Below, piece after piece: positions 48,552-61,780 of a DNA stretch of 64,000 bases (its first letter is position 1; the number at the start of each line of letters is the position of its first letter). Below the pieces are notes generated by a model. It searched no databases and had not been told where the DNA came from. It saw only the letters and a list, made by a program, of their open reading frames with translations. This DNA is from Henckelia pumila (lineage: Eukaryota > Streptophyta > Magnoliopsida > Lamiales > Gesneriaceae): positions 161,897,753 to 161,961,752 of the forward strand of contig NC_133123.1 in assembly GCF_033568475.1 (NCBI RefSeq), written 5' to 3'. Made by a program: the position numbers and the translations under genes.

Positions 48552-51500
48552 CTCAACCTGACGCTCGCCGACCTCATCCCAAAACAAAGGTGTACGACAA
48601 CGACGTCCATAAAGAGCCTCAAATGGTGCCATGCCAATGCTGCGATGAAAACTGTTGTTGTAAGCGAACTCTACCAACGGTAAATGATCAAGCCAAGCTG
48701 GGCCAAAATCCATCACCGCCGCGCGAAGAATATCCTCTAAAGTGCGAATAGTACGCTCGGATTTTCCATCCGTCTCTGGATGATAAGCCGTACTCAGGCT
48801 CAAGGTAGTACCAAGGGCTCGCTGGAAACTACCCCAAAATCTCGAGGTGAATCTCGGATCTCTATCACTGACAATGCTCAACGGAATCCCATGCAATCGA
48901 ACAATATCCCGCACATACAATTGCGCCATCCTATCAAAGGTATAATCGCGGTTATAGGGAAGAAAATGTGCTGACTTCGACAACCGGTCCACGATAACCC
49001 AAATAGCATCATAATTCCTGGAAGACATAAGCAAGTGGGTGACAAAGTCCATCGTCACATGCTCTCACTTCCACTCAGGAATCTCTAAGCTGTGAAGTAA
49101 CCCTTCGGGTTGTCTAAACTCTGCCTTGACCTGCTAACACACAAGGCATCGGGACACGAACTGATAAATGCTGCGCTTCATCCCCTTCCACCAAAATCGA
49201 GTGTGAAGATCCTTATACATCTTCATACTGCCTGGATGTATAGAGAATCGACTGCGGTGAGCTTGCGATAGGATCTCATCCCTCAAAGCAGAATCCTCGG
49301 GTACCACAACTCGACCAGAAAGACACAACAGACCGTCTCCCTGCAGATGAAAACCAGCAGTACTATCACCCTCACCCAAACGGGCCAACTTCTGCGTCTT
49401 CAGTTCAGAACTCTGAGCTTCACGGATTCGTCGATACAACGCTGGCTCTGCAAGCATAGAAGAAACACGAATTCCTTGCTGTTTTTTCTTATGACGGAAT
49501 GTGAATCACAAAGAACAACACTCCTCCACTGCCTTCGAAACTGAACTGGTACGTAGGTAACTCACATAGACCTTGCGACTAAGCGCATCAGCAACGGGGT
49601 TAGAAGAACCTGGATGGTACTTTATCTCACAGTCATAATCTTTCAACAGATCCATCCAACGACGTTGTTGCGTGTTCAACTCAGCTTGAGTGAACAAATA
49701 CTTAAAACTCTTATGATCGGTGAAGATCTCAAATCGTTCTCCGTACAAATAGTGACGTCATATCTTTAAAGCAAATACAATGGCTGCAAGCTCTAGATCA
49801 TGTACGGGATAGTTCTCCTCGTGAGTCTTCAACTGTCTGGAAGCATACGCAATCACGTGACCATTCTGAGTCAACACACACCCCAAAACCTGGATAGAAG
49901 CATCAGTGAAGACTACAAAATCACCTGATTCAGACGGCAAAGCAAGAACTGGAGCTGTCGTCAAACGACATCTCAACTCACAAAAACTATCTTCACAAGC
50001 ATCTGACCACACGAAAGAAGCATCTTTCTTTGTCAACTGAGTCTAAGGCTTAGCTATCTGAGAGAAGTTCTCCACAAAACGTCGATAGTACCCTGCCAAA
50101 CCAAGGAAACTACGAATCTCAAAAGCTGTAGTCGGACGCGACCAATTCAAAATAGCATCTGTCTTGCTAGGGTCAACAGATATGCCCTCCTGAGAAATGA
50201 CATGACCAAGGAACACAACTCGGTCAATCCAGAAGTCACACTTGCTCAACTTCGCGTACAACTGTCTCTCCCTCAAGACCTGCAATACAGTAAAGAGATG
50301 GTAGGCATGCTCATCCATGCTACGAGAATAAACCAAGATATCATCGATGAACACCACCACGAACTTATCCAGAAAATCGCGGAATACTCTGTTCATCAGA
50401 TCCATAAAAACAGCTGGAGCATTCGTAAGACCAAATGGCATAACTAGAAACTCATATTGTCCATACCGTATACGAAATGCTGTCTTAGGAACATCCTCCG
50501 GTCGGAGTCGCAACTGATGATACCCAGACCGAAGATCGATCTTCGAATAGACAGAAGTACCCTGTAACTGATCAAAGAGATCATCTATCCGCGGAAGAGG
50601 ATACTTATTCTTCACTGTCGCTTGATTCAACTGACGGTAATCAATACACAACCGCATTGAACCATCCTTCTTCTTGACAAACAGCACTGGGGCTCCCCAC
50701 GGCAAAACACTGGGTCGAATATATCCCTTATCAAGAAGATCTTGTAATTTCTTCTGCAGTTCTTTCATCTCTGATGGCGCTAAACGATAAGAAGTTCTGG
50801 AAATCGGTGCAGTCCCTGGCAGTAACTCGATGCCAAACTCGATCTCCCTCACTGGTGGCAAATCTGGAATCTCCTCCGAAAATATATCTGGATAGTAACG
50901 AACCACTGGTATCTCTTGGATATCTGGCTCTCCCAAGGATGCGTCAATGGCGTAGATAAGATAGCCTTCCCCGCCAGACTCTAAAGCACGTCGGGCCTTC
51001 AGAGCAGAAACTACTGGCATCGGAGGTCGTGCTCCCTCACCATAGAAATACCATGACTCGTCATCCTCTGGTCGAAACTGAACAAACCTTTGATAGAAAT
51101 CCACTATCGCTCGGTAGGCAGTCAATTGATCTATCCCAATGATGCAATCGAAATCATCCATCGCTAGAATCATCAGGTTAGCACTAAGCTGATGCCCCTC
51201 AAAATTCAAAACACAACACACAACTAGAGGCTTGGCTAAAACCTCACTACCCATAGGATTAGAAACTACTAGCAAGACGTCTAAAGGAATGAATGGAAAC
51301 TTATACTTCTTAGAAAAACGTGCTGATAAGAAAAAATGCGATGCACCAGTATCAATTAAAACATATGCAGGAAAACCACATAAACTACAGATACCTGCAA
51401 TCATCCGATCACTGTCAGCCTCTGCCTTATCCTGGTTAAGCGCAAAAACCTGACCCTGGGCACGTGGCCTCAAAGAAGAATGACCCCGAGAAGGAGTCTG

Positions 51501-52502
51501 TGTAGGCTGTCGCTGAGACTGTTGCGGCTGCTGGCGCTGCTGCGAAAACTGCTGCTGGAAAGGTGGCTGAACAGATGCCTGAGAACCTCCGGAACCACTC
51601 GCTGCCCCAATCAGCATCGGACAATCCCTCTTCATGTGACCCTCCTGGCCACACTGGAAACATGCACTGGTCGATCGACCACACTGCACTGGCAGATGTC
51701 TGCGTTTGCACTGACGACAACGGTTTGGCCTCTGACCGCCAAAGTTATGCACTCCACCAGATCCAGAGGAAGAAGAAGAAGTACCTCCAGGCTTCTTGAA
51801 AGACTGCCCCTTAGGGCCCAAAGCACTGGCACTCGCTGACCTGGAAGAAAAAGAGTAAAGTCCCCTGTTCTTCTGAATACTGTCCTCAGCCTGGCGACAA
51901 CGGTCCACCAAATCCTCATAGGTCCCATCGCCGCCCACAGCAACCATCCGATTAATATCAGGGTTCAAACCCTGAAGGAAATGGTCAAACTTCGCCATAT
52001 ATTTATCAGCAACATGAGGACAAAAAGGTAGTAGATCAAAGAATTTCTGCTGGTACTCCTCGATTGTCATCGTCCCCTGTCACAAACTCAGCAACTCACT
52101 GGCTTTTGCCTGACAAAGAGCTGGAGAAAAATACAACCTCTGATAATCAGTACGGAACTCAACCTACTTAGCTACTCCTCTCGCTGCTATGAATGGTGCG
52201 GAAGTAGATCTCCACCACTTCCTCGCGCGTCCCTCTAGCATAAAGGCAAGAATATCCATCCTATCCTCATCTGTGCAACGGAACTCCTGGAAACACTGCT
52301 CCATCCTCTCAAGCCAATCCTCCGCCTCGTCAGCTGTCTCACCTCCCGTCAAAGGTTTCGGGCTAACCTCCTTGAATCTGCACATGCTCACTCGCTTGCG
52401 CTCCGCAGGCTGTCCTTGACGACGTCTACGATCATTCGGATCGCCCCAATGACCGCCGCCTCCGCTATCGTGACTCTCATCGTAATCTGCCATCTGTTGC
52501 AT
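48552..52502 (-). pseudogene. Element A gag-pol, 5' segment (gag to integrase core)
   Basis: Read from 52502 down in a single register: gag ([21 protein letters not shown]), zinc knuckle [14 protein letters not shown], protease [14 protein letters not shown] with [14 protein letters not shown] and FIDDILVYS, RNase H ([14 protein letters not shown]), integrase zinc region and core (VSDRDPRFTS, YHPETDGKSERT). It stops at the element B junction. Seven in-frame stops interrupt it (52166, 52082, 50045, 49760, 49508, 49136, 49067; each the first base on the minus strand). No frameshift occurs, and the register continues exactly into 27943-27407. Non-functional. Confidence 0.9.
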
Positions 52503-52550
52503 AAGAACATATAATCACTTAATCCGCTTTATGAAATTCCCAGTGCAATG

Positions 52551-52563
52551 CGCTCTGATACCA
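52551..52563 (-). promoter_or_regulatory. Primer-binding site of element A
   Basis: TGGTATCAGAGCG on the minus strand, four bases after the end of the 5' LTR. It is the usual initiator-Met tRNA complement. Confidence 0.78.
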
Positions 52564-52627
52564 AAAATGTAGTGACCCAACCCGGATCCACTATCCAATC
52601 AGAGTTACGATAAAAGCGCATGCAATT

Positions 52628-54717
52628 TGTAACGCCCCGTTTTTATCTTAAATGAGTTTATTTGAGTTAATCAAAGATTACAGAGTTCTCGAGCCGGTTT
52701 GATTTTGATCAGGGTCCTTTTTGCAAAAATTGGATTTTTCAGGGACTAAAACGCAAATAGTTGATTTTATATATTATCTACACTTGATTTTTTATTTCAC
52801 AAGTCACCTCCTTCCTCCTCCCAACCGTGAGCCTCCATTGAAGACGCCTCTTGGAGCTTTTGAGCTTTCAAAATCCAGTCCGAGCTCGATCCGTCCGTTA
52901 GAAATTAATTCTGAAGGCAGATTATCGATCACTGCAGCGAGAGCTCCGCTATATCGTAAGTTTTTCTACGATCGGATACATTCTAGTTTTTGGATGTTGT
53001 TAGAATCGTTCTAGATTCGAGTATGTTGTTCTCTACAGAGTTCTGATCGTTTATTATCTGTCGGTTTTGAATTAGAGCGACGTTCGGAATTGTTATGATT
53101 TTTGGAAGTATTATTCGAAAATGTGGGTTTTGAGATTTGTTGGGTTTGTCTTGTTGTTGTGGTTTTAGCATTGAATTGAGTTGATATCAGTATTGAACTG
53201 CTGTCTGCTTTGCCGGTTTGTTCAGTTTATAGCCGTTATGCCGTCGGTTTGAGTTTTGAGGGTTTCGAACCGTTTTTGAGTTGTTAAACGTGGCTTGTAA
53301 GTTGGTCTTTGTTGTTGATCAATCTCTTGTATCTGAACAGATTCGTTGGAGTGTTTCGAGCCCTGTGTTAGCAGCATTGTTCGTCGAGAGTTGGACGAAG
53401 AACGGTAAAGCGATTTCCTTGAACCGTTGTTTGTTGTTGAGGTTGTCTAGTTGTTGATACAATCTCTTTTGTAGCTTATCCAGAGTTGGAGCTACTGCAT
53501 TGAAAGGTAAAAGCAGTCATCGTAGCGGGATAGCATACTCGGGACTGTTGGTTCTCGAGTTTCCCTTTTTAAATCACATATTGCATTGATACTTGTTCTA
53601 GCACGTGAAACTTGTAATTGTTGATTGATTGAGTTTTTATTATGTGGCTTATGTTTATGTTTCTGTTATGCATTCATCTTGAGCCTACTTTGATTTTAGC
53701 GGGCAGAACCGCCCTTTTTGTTAGACGTTTGGGAACTATGATTGAGTGGCCTAGGTCGTAGTATTTCGCCTAGTGCTAGCATACTCATTATGGTTGCTCA
53801 AAGTCTAGAGGAGTGGGATACGTGGCACCACCTCGATTGGGAGAGTCGGTGAGTCGTTACGTGATCTCATCCTCGGGATCCCAAAAGCAAAGCAATACTC
53901 CCGTGTTTATCAGAATCGATATCCTGGTTTTAAAGACATGCATATCATTAACTTCGACTTGAATATGTGGTTTGATAGCATGTTGCGTATTCATTACTTG
54001 ATATGTTGCTTTTACTGGGATTATCATTCTCACCGGTTATCCGGCTGTTGCTTTGTTTTGTATGTGTACTTGGCAACAGGTGGGGCAGGAACAAGTCAGA
54101 AGAGGCATGGTTAGCTTCGAGGGCAAGTAGTAGAAGTGAGACTCGGTTTAGAAGTCGAATTAGCATGTTTATCTAGTTTAAGATTGAAGCATGTTAGAAC
54201 TCGAACTTGATATGTTTTGTTATTCGAATTAGTTTGTATTCGGATTGTAATCTAAAATCGAAGTATGTTGTTGTTGTATCGATTTAGACTTCTGGTTGTT
54301 TTTAGGCCTTCTGAAAGCATGACTTGTTATGGCATGTTTTCCTACACCCTGTTATTGTAATTGTATTGAAGGCATGTCGGACCAAGCGCGGAATTCCCTT
54401 TCCTTTTTCTGAAGCCTGAGCATTTCTGCCAAGGCCTTCCGCGCGCGGGCGAGGCGTTCCTCGCGCGCGCGCGAGGCCTTTGTTGGGCCTCTGAATGGTT
54501 TGCCCGCGCGCGCGCGAGCTTGGTGCCTCGCGCGGGCGCGAGCCTTTGGTTGGTCTCGGGATCGTTTGCCCGCGCGCGCGCGAGCTTGGTACCTCGCGCG
54601 GGCGCGGGCCTTTTAAAAAAAAAAAAAAAAAAACTTTTGAATTGTTTTAGTCTTGGATTCTTGTTCGCTTACTTGTTGTTTAATCCAAGATTAGTGGTTT
54701 AGAATCGAGGTCTCACA
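52628..54717 (+). repeat. 5' LTR of element D
   Basis: 2090 bp, TGTAACGCCCCG to GAGGTCTCACA. A TATATATT box at 52768-52775 lies only 140 bp from the 5' edge, so U3 is short and most of the LTR would be transcribed. A GC-rich CGCGCG block occupies 54430-54612, followed by a run of A. Confidence 0.93.
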
Positions 54718-54722
54718 TTAAG

Positions 54723-54735
54723 TGGTATCAAAGCG
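54723..54735 (+). promoter_or_regulatory. Primer-binding site of element D
   Basis: TGGTATCAAAGCG, five bases after the 5' LTR. It differs by one base from the usual methionine tRNA complement. Confidence 0.72.
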
Positions 54736-55020
54736 TTAAGATTCTTGGTCGAACTAGAGTGAGCGGGGTAGATCGAGTCTGTGTGTAATGACTCCTCGCA
54801 TGTGTTTGAATTATTTAATTGTGTACTTAATTCCATGCGAACATGCTTTATTGTTTGAGCATTATTTGAATTACATGGTTGTGTGATTTAAATTAATAAA
54901 GCATGATCTACTTGAGATATAATTGTTTCTGTTCTCGACTGGTATTCGGTATTCCAAGCGGTTGTAAGGGCACTGATGGTAGCGATTGAGATATCTCGTG
55001 TGCTAACCTTTGATTATCAG

Positions 55021-58000
55021 ATGGGTCCTCGTCGAGTGATAAACAGAAACACACCACCAGTTATCCCTGCGACTGAACAAGCTAGCACTGAGGTTGATCA
55101 GTTGGATGCTTCAGCAACTCCTATGGAAACCTTGCTGAAGAGGTTTCAGTCGTTCAATCCGTCATTGTTGATGGGTTCAGAAAATCCAGTTGACTGTGAG
55201 AGTTGGTTGGATGATATGGATCAGTTGTTTGATTCCATTGACTACACAGATGACCGCCGAATCAGGTTAGTAATTCATCAGCTGCGTGGTGGTGCTAAGA
55301 GCTGGTGGATCATGACAAAGAAAGCATTTGAGAGTAGAGGTACAGAGGTTACTTGGACTCTTTTTAAATCTGAGTTTTATAAGCGGTTTTTCCCTATCTC
55401 GTATCGTAAGGATAAGGGAGCAGAGTTTGCAAATCTGAGGCAAGGAAATCTGAACATTGAAGAGTACGTGGCTAAGTTCGATAGTCTGTTGCGTTTTGCA
55501 CCGCTAATTGCCGGAGATGAAGAAGCTAAGGCAGATCAGTTCATCAACGGGTTGAACCCCGATGTCTTCACGTTGGTTAACACCAACAGGCCTAGCAACT
55601 TTGCGGATGCCATGAATTACGCAAAGGGAGCAGAAGCAGGCTTGTGGAGGCAAAGAGGTAATTAGGGGGCACCTCAGCAGCAGAGACAGTATCAGAACCA
55701 ACCATCTCAGTACCAGAATCAGCCACCTCAACATCAGAACCAGCAGCAGAGGTATGAAGGTGGAAACAGTGGGGGAAACAGAAAGGATCAGTACAAGGCA
55801 AGAGGTAAACAGTTCAAGAGACAGGGGAACAGTTCGTCCAGTTCCAGTGGTTCGAAGCAATTCGGTTCAGGACCGAGTTCTGGGTCATCATCCTTGTACT
55901 GCAGCAAGTGTGGAGGAAGACACTCACCGGATCAGTGTGTGGGAGTCTTCGGCAATTGTAACACATGTCAGCAACCGGGACACTTCTCTAAAGTGTGCCC
56001 TCAACGTAATAGAGATAGAGCTCAGAGTGGGAGTTCGTCTAGACCTGCAGCTCAGCCGGAGAGGCAGTCGTCTGCAGTGCACTCTTTCCAACCCCAGCAA
56101 CAGCAGAACAGACAGGGAGGTAGCTCTAGTGCAAATCAGCCTCCGAGACAGCAAGCACGAGTCTTTGCATTGACAGAGGATCAGGCTCAGGCAGCACCTG
56201 ACGATGTCATAGCAGGTAACTGTTCGATTTTCGGTCATTCTGCTCATGTCTTGATAGATACAGGTGCTTCCCATTCCTTTATCTCTGAGAAATATGTGTT
56301 ATTGCATGCTTTGCCAACTGAATTGTTGCCTACAGTAGTAGCTGTTACTTCACCTTTGGGTGGAGGAATTGTTTCTGTCCGACTAGTCAGGAACTGTGAA
56401 CTTTGTTTTGAGGGGAATTTGTTAGAATTCGACTGTATTGTGCTTGGGTTGTCAGATTTTGATTGTATTGTCGGTATAGATGCTTTGACCAAGTACAGGG
56501 CAACAGTTGATTGTTTTCTGAAAGTTGTCAGGTTCAGACCTGAAATGGCAGACGAGTGGAAATTCTTTGGTAAGGGTTCTTGATCTAGAATTCCTTTGAT
56601 TTCAGTGTTATCTATGACTCGTTTGTTACAGAGAGGTGCAGAAGGATTTTGGTTTATGCGGTTGATGTACTGAAATCTAGCCCAGCTTTGGTTGACTTAC
56701 CAGTAGTTAGAGATTTTGCTGATGTGTTTCCGGAAGATGTTCCTGGATTGCCACCCATTCGAGAGGTTGAATTCAGCATTGACTTAGTGCCAGGTACTCA
56801 ACCTATTTCAAAAGCTCCTTATCGTATGGCACTTAATGAATTGAGAGAGTTGAAGGAGCAGCTTGAGGATTTGATTGCCAAGGGATACATCAGACCTAGT
56901 GTATCGCCTTGGGGTGCTCCTGTTCTATTCGTTCGGAAGAAGGATGGTTCTATGCGGCTCTGTATCGACTACCGTCAATTGAATCAGGCTACAGTTAAGA
57001 ACAGGTATCCTTTACCCCGAATAGATGACTTGTTTGATCAACTGCAGGGTTCTTCTGTCTACTCTAAGATTGATCTGAGGTCAGGCTACCATCAGCTGAG
57101 AGTGCGAGAGGAAGATGTTCCTAAGACCGCATTCAGAACGAGGTATGGTCACTTTGAGTTTATAGTCATGCCATTCGGTTTGACTAACGCTCCAGCTGTT
57201 TTTATGGGTTTGATGAACCGTATCTTTCAGCGTTATTTAGATGAATTCGTCATTATTTTCATCGATGATATTCTTATCTACTCGAAGAACCGTACTGACC
57301 ATGCAGAGCACTTGAGAATCGTCTTGCAGATTTTACGAGTTGAGCAGTTGTTTGCCAAGCTATCGAAATGCGAATTCTGGTTAGATCGAGTTGTCTTTCT
57401 CGGTCATATTATTTCTAAAGATGGGATTTCTGTCGATCCCAGCAAAATCGAAGCGGTTATGAATTGGCCTAGACCGACATCAGTACCGGAGATCCGAAGC
57501 TTCATGGGTTTAGCTGGTTATTACCGTCGTTTCATCGAGGGTTTCTCGTCTATTGCCAAGCCTATTACCCAGCTGACTCAGAAGAATGCGCCTTTTGTCT
57601 GGACTCCAGATTGTGAGGCTAGCTTTGTTGATCTAAAGAGGAGACTGACCAGTGCTCCAATTCTTTCTATTTCGAAGGGTACTGGAGGTTTCGCAGTGTA
57701 TTGCGATGCTTCTAACCGAGGTTTGGGTTGTGTTCTTATGCAGCACAAGCATGTGATAGCGTATGCATCGAGGCAGCTGAAACCGCACGAGACTCGTTAT
57801 CCGGTTCATGATCTTGAACTTGCAGCAATTGTATTTGCTTTGAAGATCTGGCGTCACTATCTTTATGGTGAGTCTTTCGAGATCTTTTCTGATCATAAGA
57901 GTCTTAAGTATTTGTTTTCACAGGCAGAGCTGAATATGAGACAGAGAAGATGGTTAGATCTGTTGAAGGATTTCGACTGTGAGATCAAGTATTATCCAGG

Positions 58001-59590
58001 GAAGTCGAATGCAGTTGCAGATGCCTTGAGCCGAAAGCTTTGTTCTTTATCTCTTTCAAATATCGGTGTTTCTCAGTTGGTCGATGATTGTTGCACTTCT
58101 GGTTTAGAGTTTGAAACAGATAGGGAGACTATCAGAGTGTTAGCGCTATTCAAGCCGAGCCGGAGTTGTTTGTTGCAATCAGAGAAGCACAGAAGTCTGA
58201 GCCGAGCATTCAGGTTTCAGTAGAGAAGGTAAGAACTGGGCATCAGTCAGAATTCCAGGTTAGAGATGACGTTTTGTTTGTGAATAACCGTATTGTTGTG
58301 CCTGATATTTCGGAGTTGAAACAGCGTATTCTCCGAGAGGCTCATTGCAGTCGGTTTAGCGTTCATCCTGGAGGTCGTAAGATGTACAACGATCTGAAGA
58401 GTCAGTTCTGGTGGAAGAGAATGAAGGACGATGTTGCGAGATTTGTATCTCGGTGTTTGAACTGTCAGCAAGTGAAAGCAGAGCGGAAGCGACCAGGTGG
58501 TCTGTTGCACAGCCTATCTGTTCCTGAATGGAAATGGGATCACATTTCTATGGATTTTGTCACGAAGCTACCACGATCCGTTCGAGGATGCGATGCTATT
58601 TGGGTAGTGATCGATCGATTGACGAAGTCTGCGTGTTTTATTCCGTACAGGATGACGTATCGTCATGATCAGATGGCTGAGTTGTATGTTAGCAATGTTG
58701 TGAGATTGCATGGTGTGCCGAAGTCGATCGTTTCAGACAGAGATCCTAGATTCACTTCTCACTTCTGGCACAGTCTTCAGGGGGCACTTGGTACTCAATT
58801 ACATCTGAGTACAGCTTATCATCCTCAGACAGATGGACAGTCAGAGCGGACTATCCAGACGTTGGAGGATATGCTGCGAGCGATAGTGCTAGACTTTGGC
58901 ACTAGTTGGCAGGATTCTTTGCCACTTGTCGAGTTTTCTTACAACAACAGCTTTCAAGCGAGTATCGGTATGGCGCCTTTTGAGGCTTTGTATGGTAGAA
59001 AGTGCCGATCTCCGTTGTTTTGGGATGAATTGTCCGAGTCACCAGATTTGGGACCGGAGATGCTTAGAGATATGGCAGAGCAGGTTAAGATCATTCAGAC
59101 CAGAATGAAGTCAGCTCAAGATAGACAGGCGAAGTATGCGAATGTCAGACGTCGACCTCTGAGTTTTGAGCAGGGAGACCGTGTATTCCTTAAGATTTCT
59201 CCGTTCAGAGGCACTGTCAGATTCGGTAAGAGAGGAAAGTTATCTCCGAGATTCATCGGTCCGTACGAGATTCTCGAGAAGATAGGCGATCTTGCCTACA
59301 GACTTGCACTTCCTCCGTCTTTATCTGGTATTCACGACTTTTTTCACGTCTCTATGCTGCGAAAGTACCAACCAGATATTTCTCATATCCTTCAGCCTGA
59401 CGAAGCCGAGTTAGACGAGACCCTGAGCTATTTTGAGCGACCGATTCAGATCCTTGATCGGAAAGAAAAGCAACTCAGGACCAAGTTGATTCCGTTGGTG
59501 AAAGTGCAGTGGAGCCGTCACGGAGTCGAGGAAGCGACTTGGGAGACAGAATCTGACATGAGACAACGTTTTCCAGAGTTGTTCGGATGA
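55021..59590 (+). pseudogene. Element D gag-pol, nearly complete but broken
   Basis: Domain order is gag (MGPRRVINRNT; FKSEFYKRFFPISYR), zinc knuckle [14 protein letters not shown], protease [14 protein letters not shown] ([23 protein letters not shown]), RNase H ([14 protein letters not shown]), integrase ([34 protein letters not shown]) and a chromodomain-like tail ending FPELFG. RT before integrase is diagnostic of Ty3/gypsy. Four breaks are visible by comparison with element B: stops at 55663-55665 and 56581-56583, a one-base loss near 56655 and a two-base gain near 58148. The remaining long open stretches (56649-58223 and 58166-59590) show recent decay. The ATG at 55021 matches the gag start in B. 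Confidence 0.92.
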
Positions 59591-59675
59591 CGTGAGTTCT
59601 TCTTACTGTCTTTAGTTCTTTATTCTATCTTATGAGTTGTGGTTCTCGTTGATTTCGAGGACGAAATCTCTTCTT

Positions 59676-59688
59676 AGTGGGGGAGAAT
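59676..59688 (+). promoter_or_regulatory. Polypurine tract of element D
   Basis: AGTGGGGGAGAAT directly before the 3' LTR. Confidence 0.78.
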
Positions 59689-61780
59689 TGTAACGCCCCG
59701 TTTTTATCTTAAATGAGTTTATTTGAGTTAATCAGAGATTACAGAGTTCTCGAGCCGGTTTGATTTTGATCAGGGTCCTTTTTGCAAAAATTGGATTTTT
59801 CAGGGACTAAAACGCAAATAGTTGATTTTATATATTATCTACACTTGATTTTTTATTTCACAAGTCACCTCCTTCCTCCTCCCAACCGTGAGCCTCCATT
59901 GAAGACGCCTCTTGGAGCTTTTGAGCTTTCAAAATCCAGTCCGAGCTCGATCCGTCCGTTAGAAATTAATTCTGAAGGCAGATTATCGATCACTGCAGCG
60001 AGAGCTCCGTTATATCGTAAGTTTTTCTACGATCGGATACATTCTAGTTTTTGGATGTTGTTAGAATCGTTCTAGATTCGAGTATGTTGTTCTCTACAGA
60101 GTTCTGATCGTTTATTATCTGTCGGTTTTGAATTAGAGCGACGTTCGGAATTGTTATGATTTTTGGAAGTATTATTCGAAAATGTGGGTTTTGAGATTTG
60201 TTGGGTTTGTCTTGTTGTTGTGGTTTTAGCATTGAATTGAGTTGATATCAGTATTGAACTGCTGTCTGCGTTGCCGGTTTGTTCAGTTTATAGCCGTTAT
60301 GCCGTCGGTTTGAGTTTTGAGGGTTTCGAACCGTTTTTGAGTTGTTAAACGTGGCTTGTAAGTTGGTCTTTGTTGTTGATCAATCTCTTGTATCTGAACA
60401 GATTCGTTGGAGTGTTTCGAGCCCTGTGTTAGCAGCATTGTTCGTCGAGAGTTGGACGAAGAACGGTAAAGAGATTTCCTTGAACCGTTGTTTGTTGTTG
60501 AGGTTGTCTAGTTGTAGATACAATCTCTTTTGTAGCTTATCCAGAGTTGGAGCTACTGCATTGAAAGGTAAAAGCAGTCATCGTAGCGGGATAGCATACT
60601 CGGGACTGTTGGTTCTCGAGTTTCCCTTTTTAAATCACATATTGCATTGATACTTGTTCTAGCACGTGGAACTTGTAATTGTTGATTGATTGAGTTTTTA
60701 TTATGTGGCTTATGTTTATGTTTCTGTTATGCATTCATCTTGAGCCTACTTTAATTTCAGCGGGCAGAACCGCCCTTTTTGTTAGACGTTTGGGAACTAT
60801 GATTGAGTGGCCTAGGTCGTAGTATTTCGCCTAGTGCTAGCATACTCATTATGGTTGCTCAAAGTCTAGAGGAGTGGGATACGTGGCACCACCTCGATTG
60901 GGAGAGTCGGTGAGTCGTTACGTGATCTCATCCTCGGAATCCCAAAAGCAGAGCAATACTCCCGTGTTTATCAGAATCAATATCCTGGTTTTAAAGACAT
61001 GCATATCATTAACTTCGACTTGAATATGTGGTTTGATAGCATGTTGCGTATTCATTACTTGATATGTTGCTTTTACTGGGATTATCATTCTCACCGGTTA
61101 TCCGGCTGTTGCTTTGTTTTGTATGTGTACTTGGCAACAGGTGGGGCAGGAACAAGTCAGAAGAGGCATGGTTAGCTTCGAGGGCAAGTAGTAGAAGTGA
61201 GACTCGGTTTAGAAGTCGAATTAGCATGTTTATCTAGTTTAAGATTGAAGCATGTTAGAACTCGAACTTGATATGTTTTGTTATTCGAATTAGTTTGTAT
61301 TCGGATTGTAATCTAAAATCGAAGTATGTTGTTGTTGTATCGATTTAGACTTCTGGTTGTTTTTAGGCCTTCTGAAAGCATGACTTGTTATGGCATGTTT
61401 CCCTACACCCTGTTATTGTAATTGTATTGAAGGCATGTCGGACCAAGCGCGGAATTCCCTTTCCTTTTTCTGAAGCCTGAGCATTTCTGCCCAGGCCTTC
61501 CGCGCGCGGGCGAGGCGTTCCTCGCGCGCGTGCGAGGCCTCCGTTGGGCCTCTGAATGGTTTGCCCGCGCGCGCGCGAGCTTGGTGCCTCGCGCGGGCGC
61601 GAGCCTTTGGTTGGTCTCGGGATCGTTTGCCCGCGCACGCGCGAGCTTGGTACCTCGCGCGGGCGCGGGCCTTTTAAAAAAAAAAAAAAAAAAAAACTTT
61701 TGAATTGTTTTAGTCTTGGATTCTTGTTCGCTTACTTGTTGTTTAATCCGAGATTAGTGGTTTAGAATCGAGGTCTCACA
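59689..61780 (+). repeat. 3' LTR of element D
   Basis: 2092 bp. It is nearly identical to the 5' LTR, with scattered single-base differences (for example near 60009, 60270, 60471 and 60516). The GC-rich block is at 61490-61672. Confidence 0.93.

Larger units (their letters stand above)
52628..61780 (+). mobile_element. Element D: Ty3/gypsy retrotransposon inserted in A's 5' LTR
   Basis: Plus-strand element of 9153 bp with LTRs 52628-54717 and 59689-61780, PBS, gag-pol and polypurine tract. A perfect CAATT duplication flanks it (52623-52627 and 61781-61785). It belongs to the family of element B, in the opposite orientation. LTRs differ by roughly 1 percent by eye. Confidence 0.93.

Noticed and set aside
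52721..53014. 97-residue frame repeated at 59782-60075
   Set aside because: Lies in the LTRs of element D, in leader sequence without gene features.
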